This document shows, piece by piece, positions 45,363 through 57,690 of a stretch of DNA of 64,000 nucleotides. The notes under the pieces are model-generated. The model searched no databases. It saw only the letters and a list, made by a program, of their open reading frames with translations, and was not told the origin of the DNA. How positions within the stretch are numbered: the stretch's first letter is position 1; every line of letters starts with the position of its first letter. The stretch covers positions 3,968,001-4,032,000 of the forward strand of contig CM065651.1 in the NCBI GenBank assembly GCA_033220425.1, written 5' to 3'. Position numbers and translations under genes: made by a program. The DNA is from Lepraria neglecta. Lineage: Eukaryota > Ascomycota > Lecanoromycetes > Lecanorales > Stereocaulaceae.

Positions 45363-46513
45363 GTCAACATGAATGCTCAGACTGAGAGTAGAGAAGATGA
45401 AATGGCAAACTTGGACTTGCCAACCTCGAGGTTGGGGAGTCTATTTTTTAGAATGTTCTATCTGACAGCCTTACACGGGTGCTATCGAAAATAGCCCCCC
45501 ACTAGATGATTCTCGTTTCACAATTGTTTCAACAGAAATGGTCCGTTTGACAGCTTTCTTTGACAACTGCCAGATGTAATTGCAAGCATCAAAGCCTTCG
45601 CTTTGAGAAGGAAGAAGGGTCCCTCTAGACCAGTGTGGGTGCTTATATGTAGATTCTAGAGACATATTGTACAGTTGACTAGGGATACCTTGTACTTTTA
45701 GGCCATAGTCTCATGGCTAGGTATGTCTTAAGACTACCGTCAGAAGACTTGATTGGTCGTTAGACACCATTTGTCTGGAGACAAAATGTCTGCAGACATT
45801 TATCGTCTTCTGACAAAGAAAGAACAACGGTCCTCGAAGATCGAAAAGCGTAGTAGGCGAGGAAGAACACAACGGCATTTTGCGATTTGTCTGAGAGAGC
45901 GACCGGCGCTGTCGCCGAGTAAGTCTATTGGTGTAGAGTGGCTGTCTTGTGTATTGATGTATCATAATCCAAAAAAAACTTCACTGGAAATGATGAGAGG
46001 GAGGACTGCTACGCCTCGGTTCAGGTCACGCTTTCGCGAGCTCAACGAGTAGCATGCATCAACGATCGTTAACCGTGCAAGTTGTGCTTCACGCTTGACC
46101 AATCAAAGTAGCTTCTAGAACATCATTGAAGAAACCAGAACTTGTCAGAGGGGAAAAAGATGTCGGATACAGGCCAGTCTCAGCATTCTGATACCGTGGC
46201 CAAGAAAGGTCACGTACGCCCCACCCATGGCTAACGGTTTGAGCTCAATCTATCCACTACCTTGTGTCCATGCTCGGCGACCCGTTAGACTGCAGCCACG
46301 ACTGTTGCCTCTGTATCTGCACCGAGCTTCTGAATGCCCTGGGATGCCGTCGCACTTGTTCCCTAGCGATCTGTACGTAGAAGATAAGAACAATAACTGC
46401 TTCGCAATGGAGTTCAGTTCAGCGATATAAATTGAGGCTTTCAACCTTCATTGCGAATACGCTATGTAAAGAATGAATGCACAATCGACGCATTGAACTA
46501 GTGCAAGTAAAAT
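45363..46513. other. Intergenic
   Basis: About 1.15 kb without a supported gene. A 99-residue plus-strand frame at 45753-46052 shows no family feature. Confidence 0.35.
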
Positions 46514-49123
46514 CTATGCACGTAAAACGATCTTATGCACCGTCGCTGTATGATTCTTGAAGGCCATGACACTCGGCAGGACCAATCTCGCTGCCTTGCA
46601 CGTTGGATGCGGACCCGGGACCTGATCCTCCGGGACGAACTTCTGCAAGTGCCTCTCTACCTCGTTCATCATCTGGTGGGATTTGGCGTATTCAAACACC
46701 CGCCCCAGGTAGGACTTGAGCTCATTGCCGAGGCAGAAAATGCATTGCGTAGGCTTGCACGCCAAGGGAAAGCGGTCTTGTTGGTCCTCCTTCGAGTCCT
46801 CCAAGGACCCTTTCGGTGCGGTTATTGACTTCATCGGTAGGTAGGTCGACGGCGGCCGGGCTCGGTGCCGACTCTCTTGTCGATCGCATAACTTGACTCG
46901 GGCTCGAAGGGTGTCGAGCCTCTGAGCATGCTTCCGGTGATCCGTTAAGTTTACGATCGGTTCGCAGCTCAGTCGGACGATATCACCTCGCTCGGGAATA
47001 TCGTATTGGAGGGGAGCCGGAGGCTTGACGTCTTCTTCGTACGCGGTGAAAGACGAACCGGCAAATTGGGCCTCGAGGATACTCGTATCGGCCTTTCGAA
47101 AATGTCGTTTACGGGCTTTTTCGAGCAGTCGGGTTCTCCGGTTATTTCTTTCACGGTGCAAGGCCATATCCACCTGCTTCTTGGTCTTGAGCCATGGATC
47201 GTTCGGAGGAGCATGATGGACGACACGGTATTTTTTCTTGAGTTTCTCAGTGAGCGCCTTGCTCTCGCGACTGAGCTGAATCACGCGCTTGCTGGTGGCC
47301 AGCTTCTTCGACGGCTCAGGGGAAATTTTCGTTGGGGCGTTGGGGTCGACGGTCAACGTAATGAGCCTGGCCAACTTTTGGACGATATTATCGGAGGGAC
47401 GGCCTAAGAAGGCAGCGATAGTGTTGAATCGGACCTCCCGGTCGAGGTAATACCGGACTATATTCGACTGATGATCGAAAATCTGGTCGCGCACCGATGA
47501 TGGCGCCTTGTCTGCGGGAATCCAACTTATCAGTGTCGGCACTACCGGAGAAGGTGGACGGACGGTCACGACCGAAGAATCGACTTACTGTTAATGGCAT
47601 TGACCAAACTACGTCGTGCATAATACTGAGTGAAGGACTTCTCCAACCCGGAACGGCGACCGAGTTATGTAAGGTAACGAAGCCAGGTCTTCGAACGTAA
47701 TGGCTTCGTGGGTGATGTGCGATACCCATCTATGGCGCGCCCGGGCTCCCGGAAGACGGGGATATCTAAAGCGCTGCGTTTAATCTTCAACTGCAGACAT
47801 TTCCTCCCCGAGGGGATCTTGGCTCGGAAGATGTTGCTGATATCCCTCAACGACTCGGCGGCGAACACGTTTTCGTAAAGGGCCAGAGAGAGGAGATAGT
47901 CGAGAAGGCAGAGGAGAGGGTTCTCTTCTCGCTCGACGATGAACGTCTTCCGGTTCAAGAATAGATCAGCGACGGTATCAGAGATGCGGAGGCACAAGGG
48001 CGAGGGATAAGGGCAAGGCCTACTCCCGAGGGCAATTATCTTCACCTTTCGTGTAGGTGATCGTCACTTTGGCGAAGAGGAGGTTGGGCTCTCCGGGGAT
48101 GCCGTCCGGGGCAATGATGAACGTCACGTGTCTCTAAAGCAGAGATCCCGTGTCATCGAGGCCCGCATCGGCGCCGTCGTGGGTGCCGCTGTCGCTGTCG
48201 CTATCGCTGTCAGTGTCGCTGTCGTCATCACGGCACGCGCTGGCATCGCCGTCATGATCCAGGTTAGAGCCGGAATTGACGGGCGTCGCTTGCTTATCGT
48301 ACAAATCCAGATCATTCGGCGTGTCTCGGTCCATTGGATCGTCGCTGTGATCTTCCGAATTGCTGGCGACCGTGGGATGGTCGGCGGGCTTGCGAGCGTT
48401 GTCTTCGTCCTCGAACTTGATCCTGGTGTCGAACATGGAGACCGGTCGGCAACCAAATACGAAGCCATCAGTATACCTGCAGTCACGTAGCTTCGTTGCT
48501 GCTCATCTCGATACACGGTATCGTCATACACCCAGTGGTAAAAGAGGATGTGGTATAGATCATCGACACTGCTTACGCCTCGCTTCTTCGGGAGTCTGCG
48601 GAGCTGGTATTCGTCCACGAGGACTTTCTTGTACTATCGATGGCGGATGCATTAGCGAGGCCCGCTCCTTACAGCGGGGTCTCTGATATTGGTCACATCT
48701 CTCCTGATACTGTCATCCAGTTCACGACCGCTCTGATCGAGGATATGCATATTCAAAACTCGCCAGTAATTGGTCAGGCTATCGCTGGCTCGCACTCTCG
48801 GATAGCGATCTAAGGTTCACTGTAGGAACGTCTTGAAATCTTCTGCGAGGGCGCTTTGGAGGAAACTTTGGGGGGATTCATCGATCTCGGAGCAGAACCT
48901 AACAGTAGACGCGTTAGTCGCAGTCATAGGGGTACTGGTAAGGGTTCAGTTTGGCTGACCTGCTCCACTTCTTGAGGAGTGATGCTTTGCTTTTCTTGGT
49001 GTTGTCCGCATGCTTCGGAGCAGTCCGATCCTTTGCTGCAAGCTCTTGGCGAAGGTTCTTGTAGTAACTCGGGGGTCGCTTGGTAGTCTTGCGATGTGCC
49101 TGCGCTGTTTTGCCGGCCGCCAT
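46514..49123 (-). pseudogene. DUF3435 / FluG-domain tyrosine recombinase (Starship captain-like), decayed
   Basis: Reading leftwards from ATG at 49123: MAAGKTAQAHRKTTKRPPSY, then KKSKASLLKKWSR, the usual start of this family. After stops come VDEYQLRRLPKKRGVSSVDD, DEQQRSYVTAGILMASY and, in another frame, FGCRPVSMFDTRIKFEDED. The last holds the conserved Arg region of the tyrosine-recombinase fold. An Asp/Ser-rich linker (about 48.15-48.30 kb) follows. The long terminal frame (47569-46514) contains WIPADKAPSS, YDIPERGDIVRLSCEPI and a Cys-containing tail with CIFCLGN. DUF3435 proteins are the captains that move giant Starship transposons in Pezizomycotina, usually as the first gene at one end. 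This copy is broken by several stops and at least one frameshift. I saw no attachment-site repeats. Confidence 0.75.
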
Positions 49124-49879
49124 GGTATCCCGCTACTGCAACGGAGGGTAGGCACGGCGCTGCGGTCAAGGACAGAGAGTGGGCGATGATAGTACGGAGG
49201 GCGCGTGAGTGAGGCCTGCTCCACTCGGGAATGGCAGTACAATGGATGGAGGTATGCAAAACGAGTGACGGAAACTTGCTACACCTGTGCAGCAAGAAGG
49301 AGATGAGGGATGACATGATGAGGGGGGACCACGTCTCTATTTATATTCACTTGCACTTGGAAGGGAACCAGAAAGAGCACTGCCTGCAGCAACGCCGTGG
49401 ATCAGATCCTTGTCCTTCATTTTCGGTCCGACGGTTTATCCGGCTGAGAGTTGCGGTGTTCTGGCTGCTTAAAGCGGCTGCCAACCTATCTCTTTTCGGC
49501 CTCCCAAACACCAACAAAGAGATACTGGTCGTTATTGATCAGCTCGAAGAAAAGGTATGGGCCGACGGCCCGTACTTCATTAGGATCGCCAAGCTTGTTC
49601 CGTGTGCTTAACTGGACGACACTTCTGCAGCCTGTAGGCCGTTCAAGTAGCTCGCAGAAGAGGTCTTCCTTGACTGCTGCGTCACTCTGAAACGATCTTT
49701 GTACCATGCCCTTCTGTTGCGCGTCGAATGATGCTCCTTCCAGCTAGGTGATTCGATGTTGGAAACGTTGCAGGGCAATGTTCTTCTAAGGCACAGTCCT
49801 CAGTCTGCTTATATTCAATCTCCTTGCTGCACTATTTCCACAGATGAAGGCCCGCACCCCATGACTGCTATTGGGTTAT
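49124..49879. other. Upstream of the recombinase relict
   Basis: If the recombinase was a captain, the element's edge should lie here. I could not identify short direct repeats marking it. No gene supported. Confidence 0.35.
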
Positions 49880-50587
49880 CTCAACTTACTTGAATTGATC
49901 GACGATGGCAGGAGTACAAAACATAAAAGAAAATTGGGCATTCCTGCTGTATTTGCCACTGGATTTCTATACGTTTTCTCCCCACTAATCGAGCTAGTGA
50001 ACTGACTACTTCTAGTGCCTGTATCGCCAGCGTTGCCTGTTTGGTATATACTGTGAAGCTTCTTCAAGCTAAGGATGAAACTTATGTTCTCGACCAACTC
50101 GCTCTCTGGAAGTGCGTATTCTTCTGTCTCTTCAATCCTTGATGATTGTTCTGCTTTGCTAAACGAAGCCCCCAGCATGACCGAGATGACCACTATCATT
50201 CTATGTGCTTGTATGCCCACTTTACCGGAATCTATTCAACTCTTCAAAGGCAACTATAAAGGAGCCTCGACATACCAGCAGTCTCACTCGACCGATACAG
50301 ATTTCAAGAAGAGCAGAGGCGGTGGTGTGATTTCCAGGAATTTGACCTCAACCAGCTCTTCATGGCCAGAATATGACAATCACGAGATGCAGGTTGTGGG
50401 AGACTATCATCCATTGGAAGAAGCACAGGTTACTAAGCCACGACCATTGAGCAAGATAGACTCTTTCATTGATCCACCGTGCTGGGGAGAGCAGGATGCA
50501 AGTCGGAATGGTTCAGAAGGATCTCAGAACAATGCCATCTGGAAGACTGTTCACATTGAGAATTCGTCGGATCCCAAGAGAGCGTAG
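49880..50587 (+). pseudogene. Fungal rhodopsin-like (Pth11-type) membrane protein, 3' fragment
   Basis: Pieces in different frames match the end of the seven-helix fungal rhodopsin-domain family: GIPAVFATGFLYVFSP, then IASVACLVYTVKLLQAKDET with VLDQLALW, then LCACMPTLPESIQLFKGNYK. A polar C-terminal tail with SHSTDTDFKKSRGGG and a stop at 50587 follows. The helices upstream are absent and the frame changes at least twice, so this is a truncated relict. Intact members are plasma-membrane proteins related to Pth11 and may sense surfaces. Identification rests on general pattern, not on a catalytic motif. Confidence 0.45.
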
Positions 50588-51188
50588 ACCGAATTCAGGC
50601 TCTTCCTGCCAGATTTCGCCTCAGGGTTTTGTTTGAATTAATATTCTCTGTCTCGATATCTTTTTTGGTACTAAGTCAATCTGACTTGAAAAGCGGTCTC
50701 AAGCGTGTATCGGGTTGGAGCATGGCGAACAATATCCACATTAGCATAATTGTATTAGTTCGAAGACCTGGCTCGATGATGACAGCGGTCCATTGTGATA
50801 GGACCATAGGGTAGCAATCAGATTTGCAGCTTGTGTTATCCATCATTAGGGCCGTGACATGTTGGTCGTAAGGCAAAAGGTGCACCAGGCGACCGTTCCT
50901 CACCCTGAAACGCCATAAAGGACGCCTCATTGCATGCTAGCTTTTCTTTGCCGTTTGACACATCATACACATCGAGTCGCAGATCGTGGTGTGATATGCA
51001 ACATCGCGCCGAACCCTTGGACCCTTAATGGCTCCAGGATTTCACACTGAAGACTACAGCCAAGAGGATTACCCTCCCTTTCTAATTCTTGTACCCCTAA
51101 CCGAAGCTACTGTGGCAGTCTTAAGTACGACTTTAACACGTGCGCTTCCATTGCCTAGATTCTACCTTACTCTTGTCCCTGAGCAGGT
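50588..51188. other. Intergenic
   Basis: Between two relicts. No feature recognised. Confidence 0.35.
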
Positions 51189-52999
51189 ATGGCGACAAAG
51201 CTTCCCCTGAAGACTATTGTCTTATTCATCACACTCTTTTCGATCTCATACGCTCTACATCACTATCTGGCGTCTCTACTTTAGTCTACTTGCCAAATAT
51301 CCTGGCCAGAAACTCGCTGCAGCAACCTGGTGGTACGAGTTCTACTACGATGTTATCAAAAGAAATCGATTTTCATGGGAAATACAGCGGCTTCACGATG
51401 TCTATGATAAGCGCTACTCCCTGTATATGGTATCAGGAAAGACCTTGACATCAATGGATTTGTAGGACCTATTGTGCGAATTAGCCCGGAAGAAATCCAC
51501 ATCAGGGATCCGGATTGGTACGACGAACTTATGATAAGCAGTTCTCGCCCACGAGACAAGAGCGAGGCCATTGCCGGCCGTTCAGGTCGAAACTCTATCT
51601 TTGGCACCGTTCCTCATGATCATCACCGCCTCCGCCGGGGGGCTTTGAATCAATCACATCGATCGAACCACTTATTCAAGATAAAGTCGACAAGCTCTGT
51701 ATTGCCTTAAGCAACTATGCTGATACTGGGGAGCCTGTTGAGCTCGGATTGGCTTACATGGCTCTGAGTCTGGACATTATCTCTCATTACGCCTTTGGAA
51801 AATCTTTTGGGCTGGTCGAGCAGCCTGGCTTTTCACCGCTGTGGAAAGATGTGGTGACCGTGACGATGGACAGTTTTTCTCTTCTTCGAAATCTTCCCTG
51901 GCTACCCGATCTACTGAAAGCTCTTCCCCAGCCCCTGACGAGGCGTATAGACCGGGGACTGGCATTCTATCTTCAAATGGAGCAGGTACATATCCATTTA
52001 ATCTTGCTCTAAATCAAGAAAATCCGAACTTACCATTCCAGGAAATGCGCGTGGAGGTTACAGAGGGCCATGGCGAGAAAGATGCCGAAAAGACATCACA
52101 CAAAAACATGTTCGAAGAGCTAAAGGACAGCGACATACCACCTCAAGAGAAGACAATCGATCGTCTGAATCAAGAAGGATTTGCCTTGATACTCGCGGGT
52201 GGGGATACGTCGTCACAAACCTTAGCCTATGTTTCCTTCCATCTTCTTGACAATCCAGAGATTCTCAAACAGCTCAAGCAAGAATTGTGCGTGGCAATAC
52301 CAGACCCCGATTTTCCATTGAAGTGGCAGGAACTTGAACAGTTATGATTTCTGGTAAGTTGCTAGCTCGCACAATCTTCGGAAAGAGCTAATTAGAACAC
52401 AGAGGGCGTGTATCACAGAAGGCTTGCGCGTAAATGCAATCGCAACGTCTCGTTCCGTTCGTGTAGCTCCACATGAGACGCTGTATTTCAAAGACTGGGT
52501 CATTGAGCCTGGCGTCAGTCCCACTATCTACTCTTATCCACAAAGTTCTCTACTGACCAGTGCTTGTAGAACTCATAGACCGCAGTGGGCACGAATACGC
52601 ACTTCATTCACCTCAACCCTGATTATTTTCCCGACCCTATGACGTTCGATCCATACCGTTGGCTCTGAGCCGAACAGGCGGGCGAAACGGCGCAGCTAGA
52701 AAACATTTTCATCCTTTTGGTACGGAATTGTATTGGACTCAAGTACGTATATCCCTTCTACTACTGCTGCTTTGTTCGTACCGTCTCTGCTCAGGAAACA
52801 TCCAAAGCTCGAATTTCAATATCCCAAAAACTAACCTCTTGTGATTTAAAACAGCCTAGCCAATGCAGAAATCTACATGACAATCGCAAATGTGTTCCGC
52901 CGCTTCGGCCTGGAGCTTTTCGAGACTACACGCGAGGACGTAACTATCGTCTGCGATGCTTTCATCGGGCACGCGAAAAAAAGAGTCAAAGGGCGTTAG
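51189..52999 (+). pseudogene. Cytochrome P450, decayed (trichodiene oxygenase-like group)
   Basis: ATG at 51189 opens a membrane anchor (PLKTIVLFITLFSISYAL). In the next frame come AKYPGQKLAAATWWYEFYYD and RFSWEIQRLHDVY. GPIVRISPEEIHIRDP follows a putative intron whose donor reads ATAAGC instead of GTAAGC. Then come HHRLRRGALN, LDIISHYAFGKSF, the I-helix LILAGGDTSSQTLAYVSFHL, and the ExxR helix ITEGLRVNAIATSRSVR. Next are HLNPDYFPDPMTFDPYRW and a heme segment ILLVRNCIGLK, where a typical FSKGTRNCIGL motif is expected. The C-terminus ANAEIYMTIANVFRRFGLEL ends at 52999. Stops interrupt it (TGA after ELEQL and TGA after YRWL). Several lesions are transitions. It belongs to the group usually annotated trichodiene oxygenase-like; true substrate unknown. 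Confidence 0.8.
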
Positions 53000-53152
53000 A
53001 GTGAAGATAGCAAGAAGCTGAACAAGCTAAGCTAAGCAACATCTTTTTTCATACCAATGTAAAACATACCAATATCTGCATCAACTCTGTCCAAAGGACC
53101 CAAGAATGAGAGCGCCAAGATTTCACTTTTATCACTAAACGCATTCATTAGA

Positions 53153-54359
53153 CGATGACCCTAGCATCCCTCATCGGGTCAAAAGCCACCAAATACCCTC
53201 AAGCGCCGGCTTAGTCTCCGCAAAGCCAACCCTCTTCGCAGCACTAAGATCTAACTACCTGTTAAAGCCACTATACTTAAACACAACATGTCCCAGCTCG
53301 CCGTCTCCAATGCCCCTTCTACCAAGTCGTTATCCTTAACCCTTGAGGCCCAATACCCTTTCTGCGCCATCACCCATCCGACTCCTGTAGGCGCACCATC
53401 ACCATCGCCGTCTACAGCCGGAGGAACCCCTTTCAGGCCAAAGTAGCTGCATATACCAGGCCAGATCTGCTCCCAAGTAGTGACTTCCTCGTCTGCTATG
53501 TTAAATGCTCGTTCTGCTGTCCTCTCCGGGTTCAGCGAAGCGTAATCATGGAATCTTGCCAAAATATCCTGAGAACTATCACTTCTCCTGGCCTTCCACA
53601 CCCCTACACCCCCCGGAAAGACCACCTCAGCCCCCTTACCATAAACAGACGCAAACATAGAAAGAAAAAGCCCAAGTCCCCTCACGAACCCAAGACCATT
53701 CCCATGCGGCGTATGCCCGATAACACCATCAGGTCTCACCTCGCAAAACGTCCATTCCTGTCCTTTGCTAAGTTCAGCAAGCAATTCGTATTGGGGGTAG
53801 TAGAAAATATTCTCGGCGTAGGGCTCTGGGATTCGAGGCGAGGTTTCTTTTAGGGGGACGTTGTATGCGAGGCCGGGCTGGCCGTAGAATTCTACGCCGT
53901 AGGCTTTGCCGCCGGTTTGGAGGGTCTAGAATTCGAGGGCGGGGCAGAGGTGGAAGATGGCATTGATGGAAGTGGGATATGTTGGCTGCTTTGAGCGTTT
54001 GGAAATCGGTGCCGTGGGCCGTGTATGCTAGGATGCGTCAACTGTTTGCTGCGGGTTTCATGGTCTTGGGGGCATTGCATACCTGCGTAGTAGAGATGTG
54101 TTGTCTCTTCAATGGCATCTATGGCCTTCAATTTCTCGAGGACAGCTTCTAAAGGCTTGGTTAGGTCATTGCCGACGTGGATTTGTAGTCGTTGCTCATT
54201 CAAGTCTGGTAGGAGAAATGCTTCTTTGGTCTCAGGTCGATTGGTCAAAGCAATCACGCGAGAAAAAATGGTTGAAATCGGATAGGATAGGCATGTCCTA
54301 GTAATGGCCCCGCCAGATATACCAGATTCGCCAAATACGAGGGCTCGACTGGGGGCCAT
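53153..54359 (-). pseudogene. PRISE-type short-chain reductase, decayed
   Basis: The N-terminus from 54359, MAPSRALVFGESGISGGAIT, has the Rossmann GxxGxxG-like nucleotide site. It continues with VIALTNRPETKEAFLLPD and AIDAIEETTHLYYAG, then a GTATGC intron. Downstream frames give HGTDFQTLKAAN, a frame change, PALEF-TAG-TLQTGGKAYGVEFYG, PYAENIFYYPQYELLAEL, and WTFCEVRPDGVIGHTPHGNG with the SDR core. The end reads AKRVGFAETKPALEG in another frame with a further TAG. The family (progesterone 5-beta-reductase-like, common in fungal metabolite clusters) reduces enones with NADPH. The position next to a P450 relict suggests a dead biosynthetic cluster. The TAG in PALEF is a single C-to-T step from CAG. 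Confidence 0.75.
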
Positions 54360-54688
54360 TGATGTTCAGCTCAGATCGAATGAGTGTAGAAATGTTTAAG
54401 AAAACAGGATGAGACGGATGGAAAACCACAATTTGAAACTTTCGATTCTAATCCATTCTGGGCCTTTTGGATCAAGCGAGTCGGATGACGATAAACTAGG
54501 TGCATCTACTTAATGCAGGGTCCAGACACCTCGACGCCATGAATGCGCCAATCTCAACCACAGTAGGCAAACCTCCGAGTCTATCATCATTGGGAATTCC
54601 AGCAAGCGCGCTGTCATATATGGTAATGAATATTAATGAGTGAGAAGGTAGGGAATTACTTTATTGCTTCTGCGAAAGGATGCATGCT
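54360..54688. other. Intergenic
   Basis: Between the reductase relict and the 3' end of family member C. Nothing recognised. Confidence 0.4.
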
Positions 54689-55804
54689 TCAAGGACGCCC
54701 GGTGTACGCATGCAGACCCGCTCCATTAAAAGGCACTTGAGTTGTTGGCGTAGGTCTCAATGGACGCAACTGCGCAGTAGACCGTTGAGCTTGACAGTCG
54801 TTTCTTGAATCGAGTTCGGACTTTGCCGCCTCAAACTGGAAAGGAGGCGTGTGATTGACTGCGGTGGGGGAATCATAATTCAGCACGTTCTCGTCGAAAA
54901 TGGTGGTATGGTATTCCAGCCCAGAGGGTTGATAAGGGTCAAAACTTTTGGGAGGTGCAGAATTGTTGGCTTGTTGGGGCCCTGATGTGTTGTACTGGCC
55001 TAGAATCCCATCTGAAGGGGCAACAACTTGCTCTAATTTGGGAGGCAGTTGCTCGACTGGAGTGTGCGTATCGTACGAAAACTGGTAAGTGTCGAGACTA
55101 GTTCCACAAGTGAGGGGTGCAGCCTGCGGTGCATCCGTATAATCAAAGTCAAAATTCGATGTGCTTTAATGACGCAAGTAAGTGACTAGGATATGGAGTT
55201 GATCGAGATTGGTACCTACTCAGAACTGAACCCAAATGTGGGAACGTCGGCGTCCCATATATCCTCCATTCTTCTCTGATGTGGTTGAAGGCAGGACTGC
55301 CAATGGCTTGTGAGTTGTGATGCCTCATGGACCTTTCCCGGCTTTATGAACCTATTGAAATCAGCGTACAATCGCAGCAAGTCGACGCGAGTGCTACGTA
55401 CTGAATAGATTGGCCAATCTTCAAACGAGTATGTGTGACCACGCCGTTCTTGCTATCAAACCAAATGGGTAACTTGTCCAGTTCGCATCGAGCTTCTGGG
55501 GAAAGGCCACCCTTCTCTTTGATGTTCCACTCATCGTCCCATGCGCGCTTCCGTGTTTGCCACTGGTTATAGCTTTCCGAAGTCAGTATTTTGTACTGCA
55601 CGAGTTCGAGGCTCAGGTGGCTTACCTGACTTGGAAGTTAATGCCTGTGGCTGTTTGGACCTCTTTGAAGAAATTGTCCATCATGTTTGCGAATTGTACC
55701 AATGTACACTCGTTCACGTATAAAGATTGGTAGAATTGTCCCTTGAACTGTTCAAGAAGTACTGTAGAAGGTGACTTGGTACGGGACATCTTTTCTGCCT
55801 TCAT
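54689..55804 (-). CDS. Unknown family with WDDEWNI signature, member C
   Basis: Four exons, 55804-55626, 55572-55402, 55351-55220 and 55163-54689, join in frame to 318 residues. Introns are 53, 50 and 56 bp, with GTAAGC, GTACGT and GTAGGT donors. An in-frame ATG at 55789 (MSRTKSPSTVLLEQFKGQFY) aligns better with member A and may be the true start. After the phase-2 intron shared by all three members comes NQWQTRKRAWDDEWNIKEKG, then CELDKLPIWFDSKNGVVTHT. Exon 3 adds HEASQLTSHWQSCLQPHQRR and EDIWDADVPTFGFSS. The tail (exon 4) is Pro/Asn/Gln-rich and disordered. No known domain. Unlike its neighbours in this decayed stretch it has no break, which suggests it is maintained. Confidence 0.8.
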
Positions 55805-57690
55805 GGTTTAGTGTCAGGGTTAGATGTGTAACGATTAACCTCTGTGTGTGCTCCATGGAAGTGAAAGAAAATGGTTGGTCATGGTGATAGATATACTGGA
55901 CAATTGGCATGCGATAGACGAGAAGATGAAGAAGCCATAGCGTTTTGCTGGAAATTACGGTCTCCATGTGGTGGTAGAATTCCGACAGAGATTCTTTTGG
56001 CCGGATAATCGCACTGATTTCATGTGGAAAAAGGTGGCGACTATGCTGATGGAGGACGGTCAGATCTTCAGGACAGTTGAGCAGGGCAACTCTAAGACAC
56101 CACCTCGATGCGGGGATCAGTAAGACGCTTGAAAAATATCCGATTTGCGCGGGTGCACTCATTTGGATCCAATGGGCTGTCAGATCGATCATGAGCCGCA
56201 TCCACTGATTTATTCATGAGCTCGGGTACGCTCTGTAGTGTCTGGCCTCGATTGCCTTAAACCTATCGGCTAGATAGAGCGAGTCTGCGATCCAACGGCA
56301 TTCAGCAGAAAACGCCTCTCGATTCAAGTTCAACAGCCCTTGCTTAGACTCATTAAGGTTTTAAAGTTGACGCTGAAGCGCAACATAGGTTGTGTCGTTG
56401 GCTGGTGCTCACGATTAGGCAGTCAATTACTGATGCTGAGGACGCTACGTACGCAATATGCACGAGACGTCGATAATCTCTGCAGAACCAAATATCTTCT
56501 GTTTTGCAGGAAACTAGGAGTTTTCCAAACCCCTTGAAAGAAGCTTTGTAGTTCCAAAGCTCTGGTCAGGACGGCCAGCCGATACCCGCCTGCGAGATCA
56601 GACTATGCTTAGAACTCCTCAGACTCCACAATGTCGGCACTTGCTAACACGGTAGGCGCCAGCTCTTGTATATGACGACATATGGTATGTAGCGAGCCCA
56701 ATGAGCGAGGCTGTTTCTTCTGGGACAAGCTAAAGTGGACCTGTTTCACATCAACTTCCCCGCAGAGTCGCGATGGAAAACTCGTCATCCTTTTACCACC
56801 TGGTCCGTGCTCTGGCATCCATGATCTTGTTACTGCATAGATTACGGATAGCCGACGCTGTTCCGCGTACAAACCGGGCGTGACCCCAGACTGCGCTAAA
56901 CCGAACGAAGCGGACCCATCCAAGTAAGTGTATCAGGTCCAAGAATGAGCGTGTAGGTCGTAGATGCGTATGACATATTGATACAAGGTTTGAATTGAAA
57001 CGGTTCTAGGCCTAAACAGTGTCTACATCGCGGAAGGCGCCCTTTCTGCTGTCAGATTTTGCATGCATCGAACAGCACGTTGCGATGCCCGGATTCACAA
57101 GAGCGTGTTATAGCCACGAGACCACTTGATGAGGTGCAGTGATTGGAGCTCATGTTTCTACTCCAATCGTTCTTGGCGGAAACCTCTTTTTCCAGCTGCA
57201 GAAAGCCGAAGGACACGAGGCCAGCTTTCATAGCGAATCTCGTGCTTTGTGTACGGCGTCAGTCAGTGTCCATTCTGAGCTTGAAGTAATGCTTACTCAA
57301 AATGGGAAGGATGCTGACCTCGATAGCCGCACTTCAAACATTTCAATTCATTACTAAGACCATGGGCAGACAAGGAATCTTTAGGACAGAGCGCAATTTG
57401 AATCATGTTACTGTGCTATGTGCATTAGAGGCGTTCAGTCAAAGCTGCAGTAAAGCTTCTGTTGAGCATACCGAGTAACCGTATTGATTGAGTGAGTGTT
57501 GTTCCAGAGAAGGAACAAGCTGCTTTTACAGAGGCGCCCGAGTGCCAAGCTATTAGTACTTTTAGGGCTCTCGCCCCAGCGCTAAGGTAGATTCCTTGAT
57601 CTTGCCCTACACATGAACATCTTAACAGCTTACGTCTGAAGTGTCATCCCAGGCCCAGAGGAGAGTAGACGGAGTTGTCGGATGAGCACA
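55805..57690. other. Intergenic
   Basis: About 1.9 kb. Minus-strand frames at 55752-56201 and 56609-56923 show no recognised family; the first overlaps the start of member C. Nothing is called. Confidence 0.35.

Noticed and set aside
46535-47407. Plus-strand frames up to 133 residues
   Set aside because: They are antisense shadows of the recombinase's long C-terminal frame.
48128-48490. Plus-strand Val/Ile/Ala-rich 120-residue frame resembling a membrane protein
   Set aside because: It is the complement of the Asp/Ser-rich linker of the recombinase relict. The hydrophobic look is an artefact of GAC/AGC codons read antisense.
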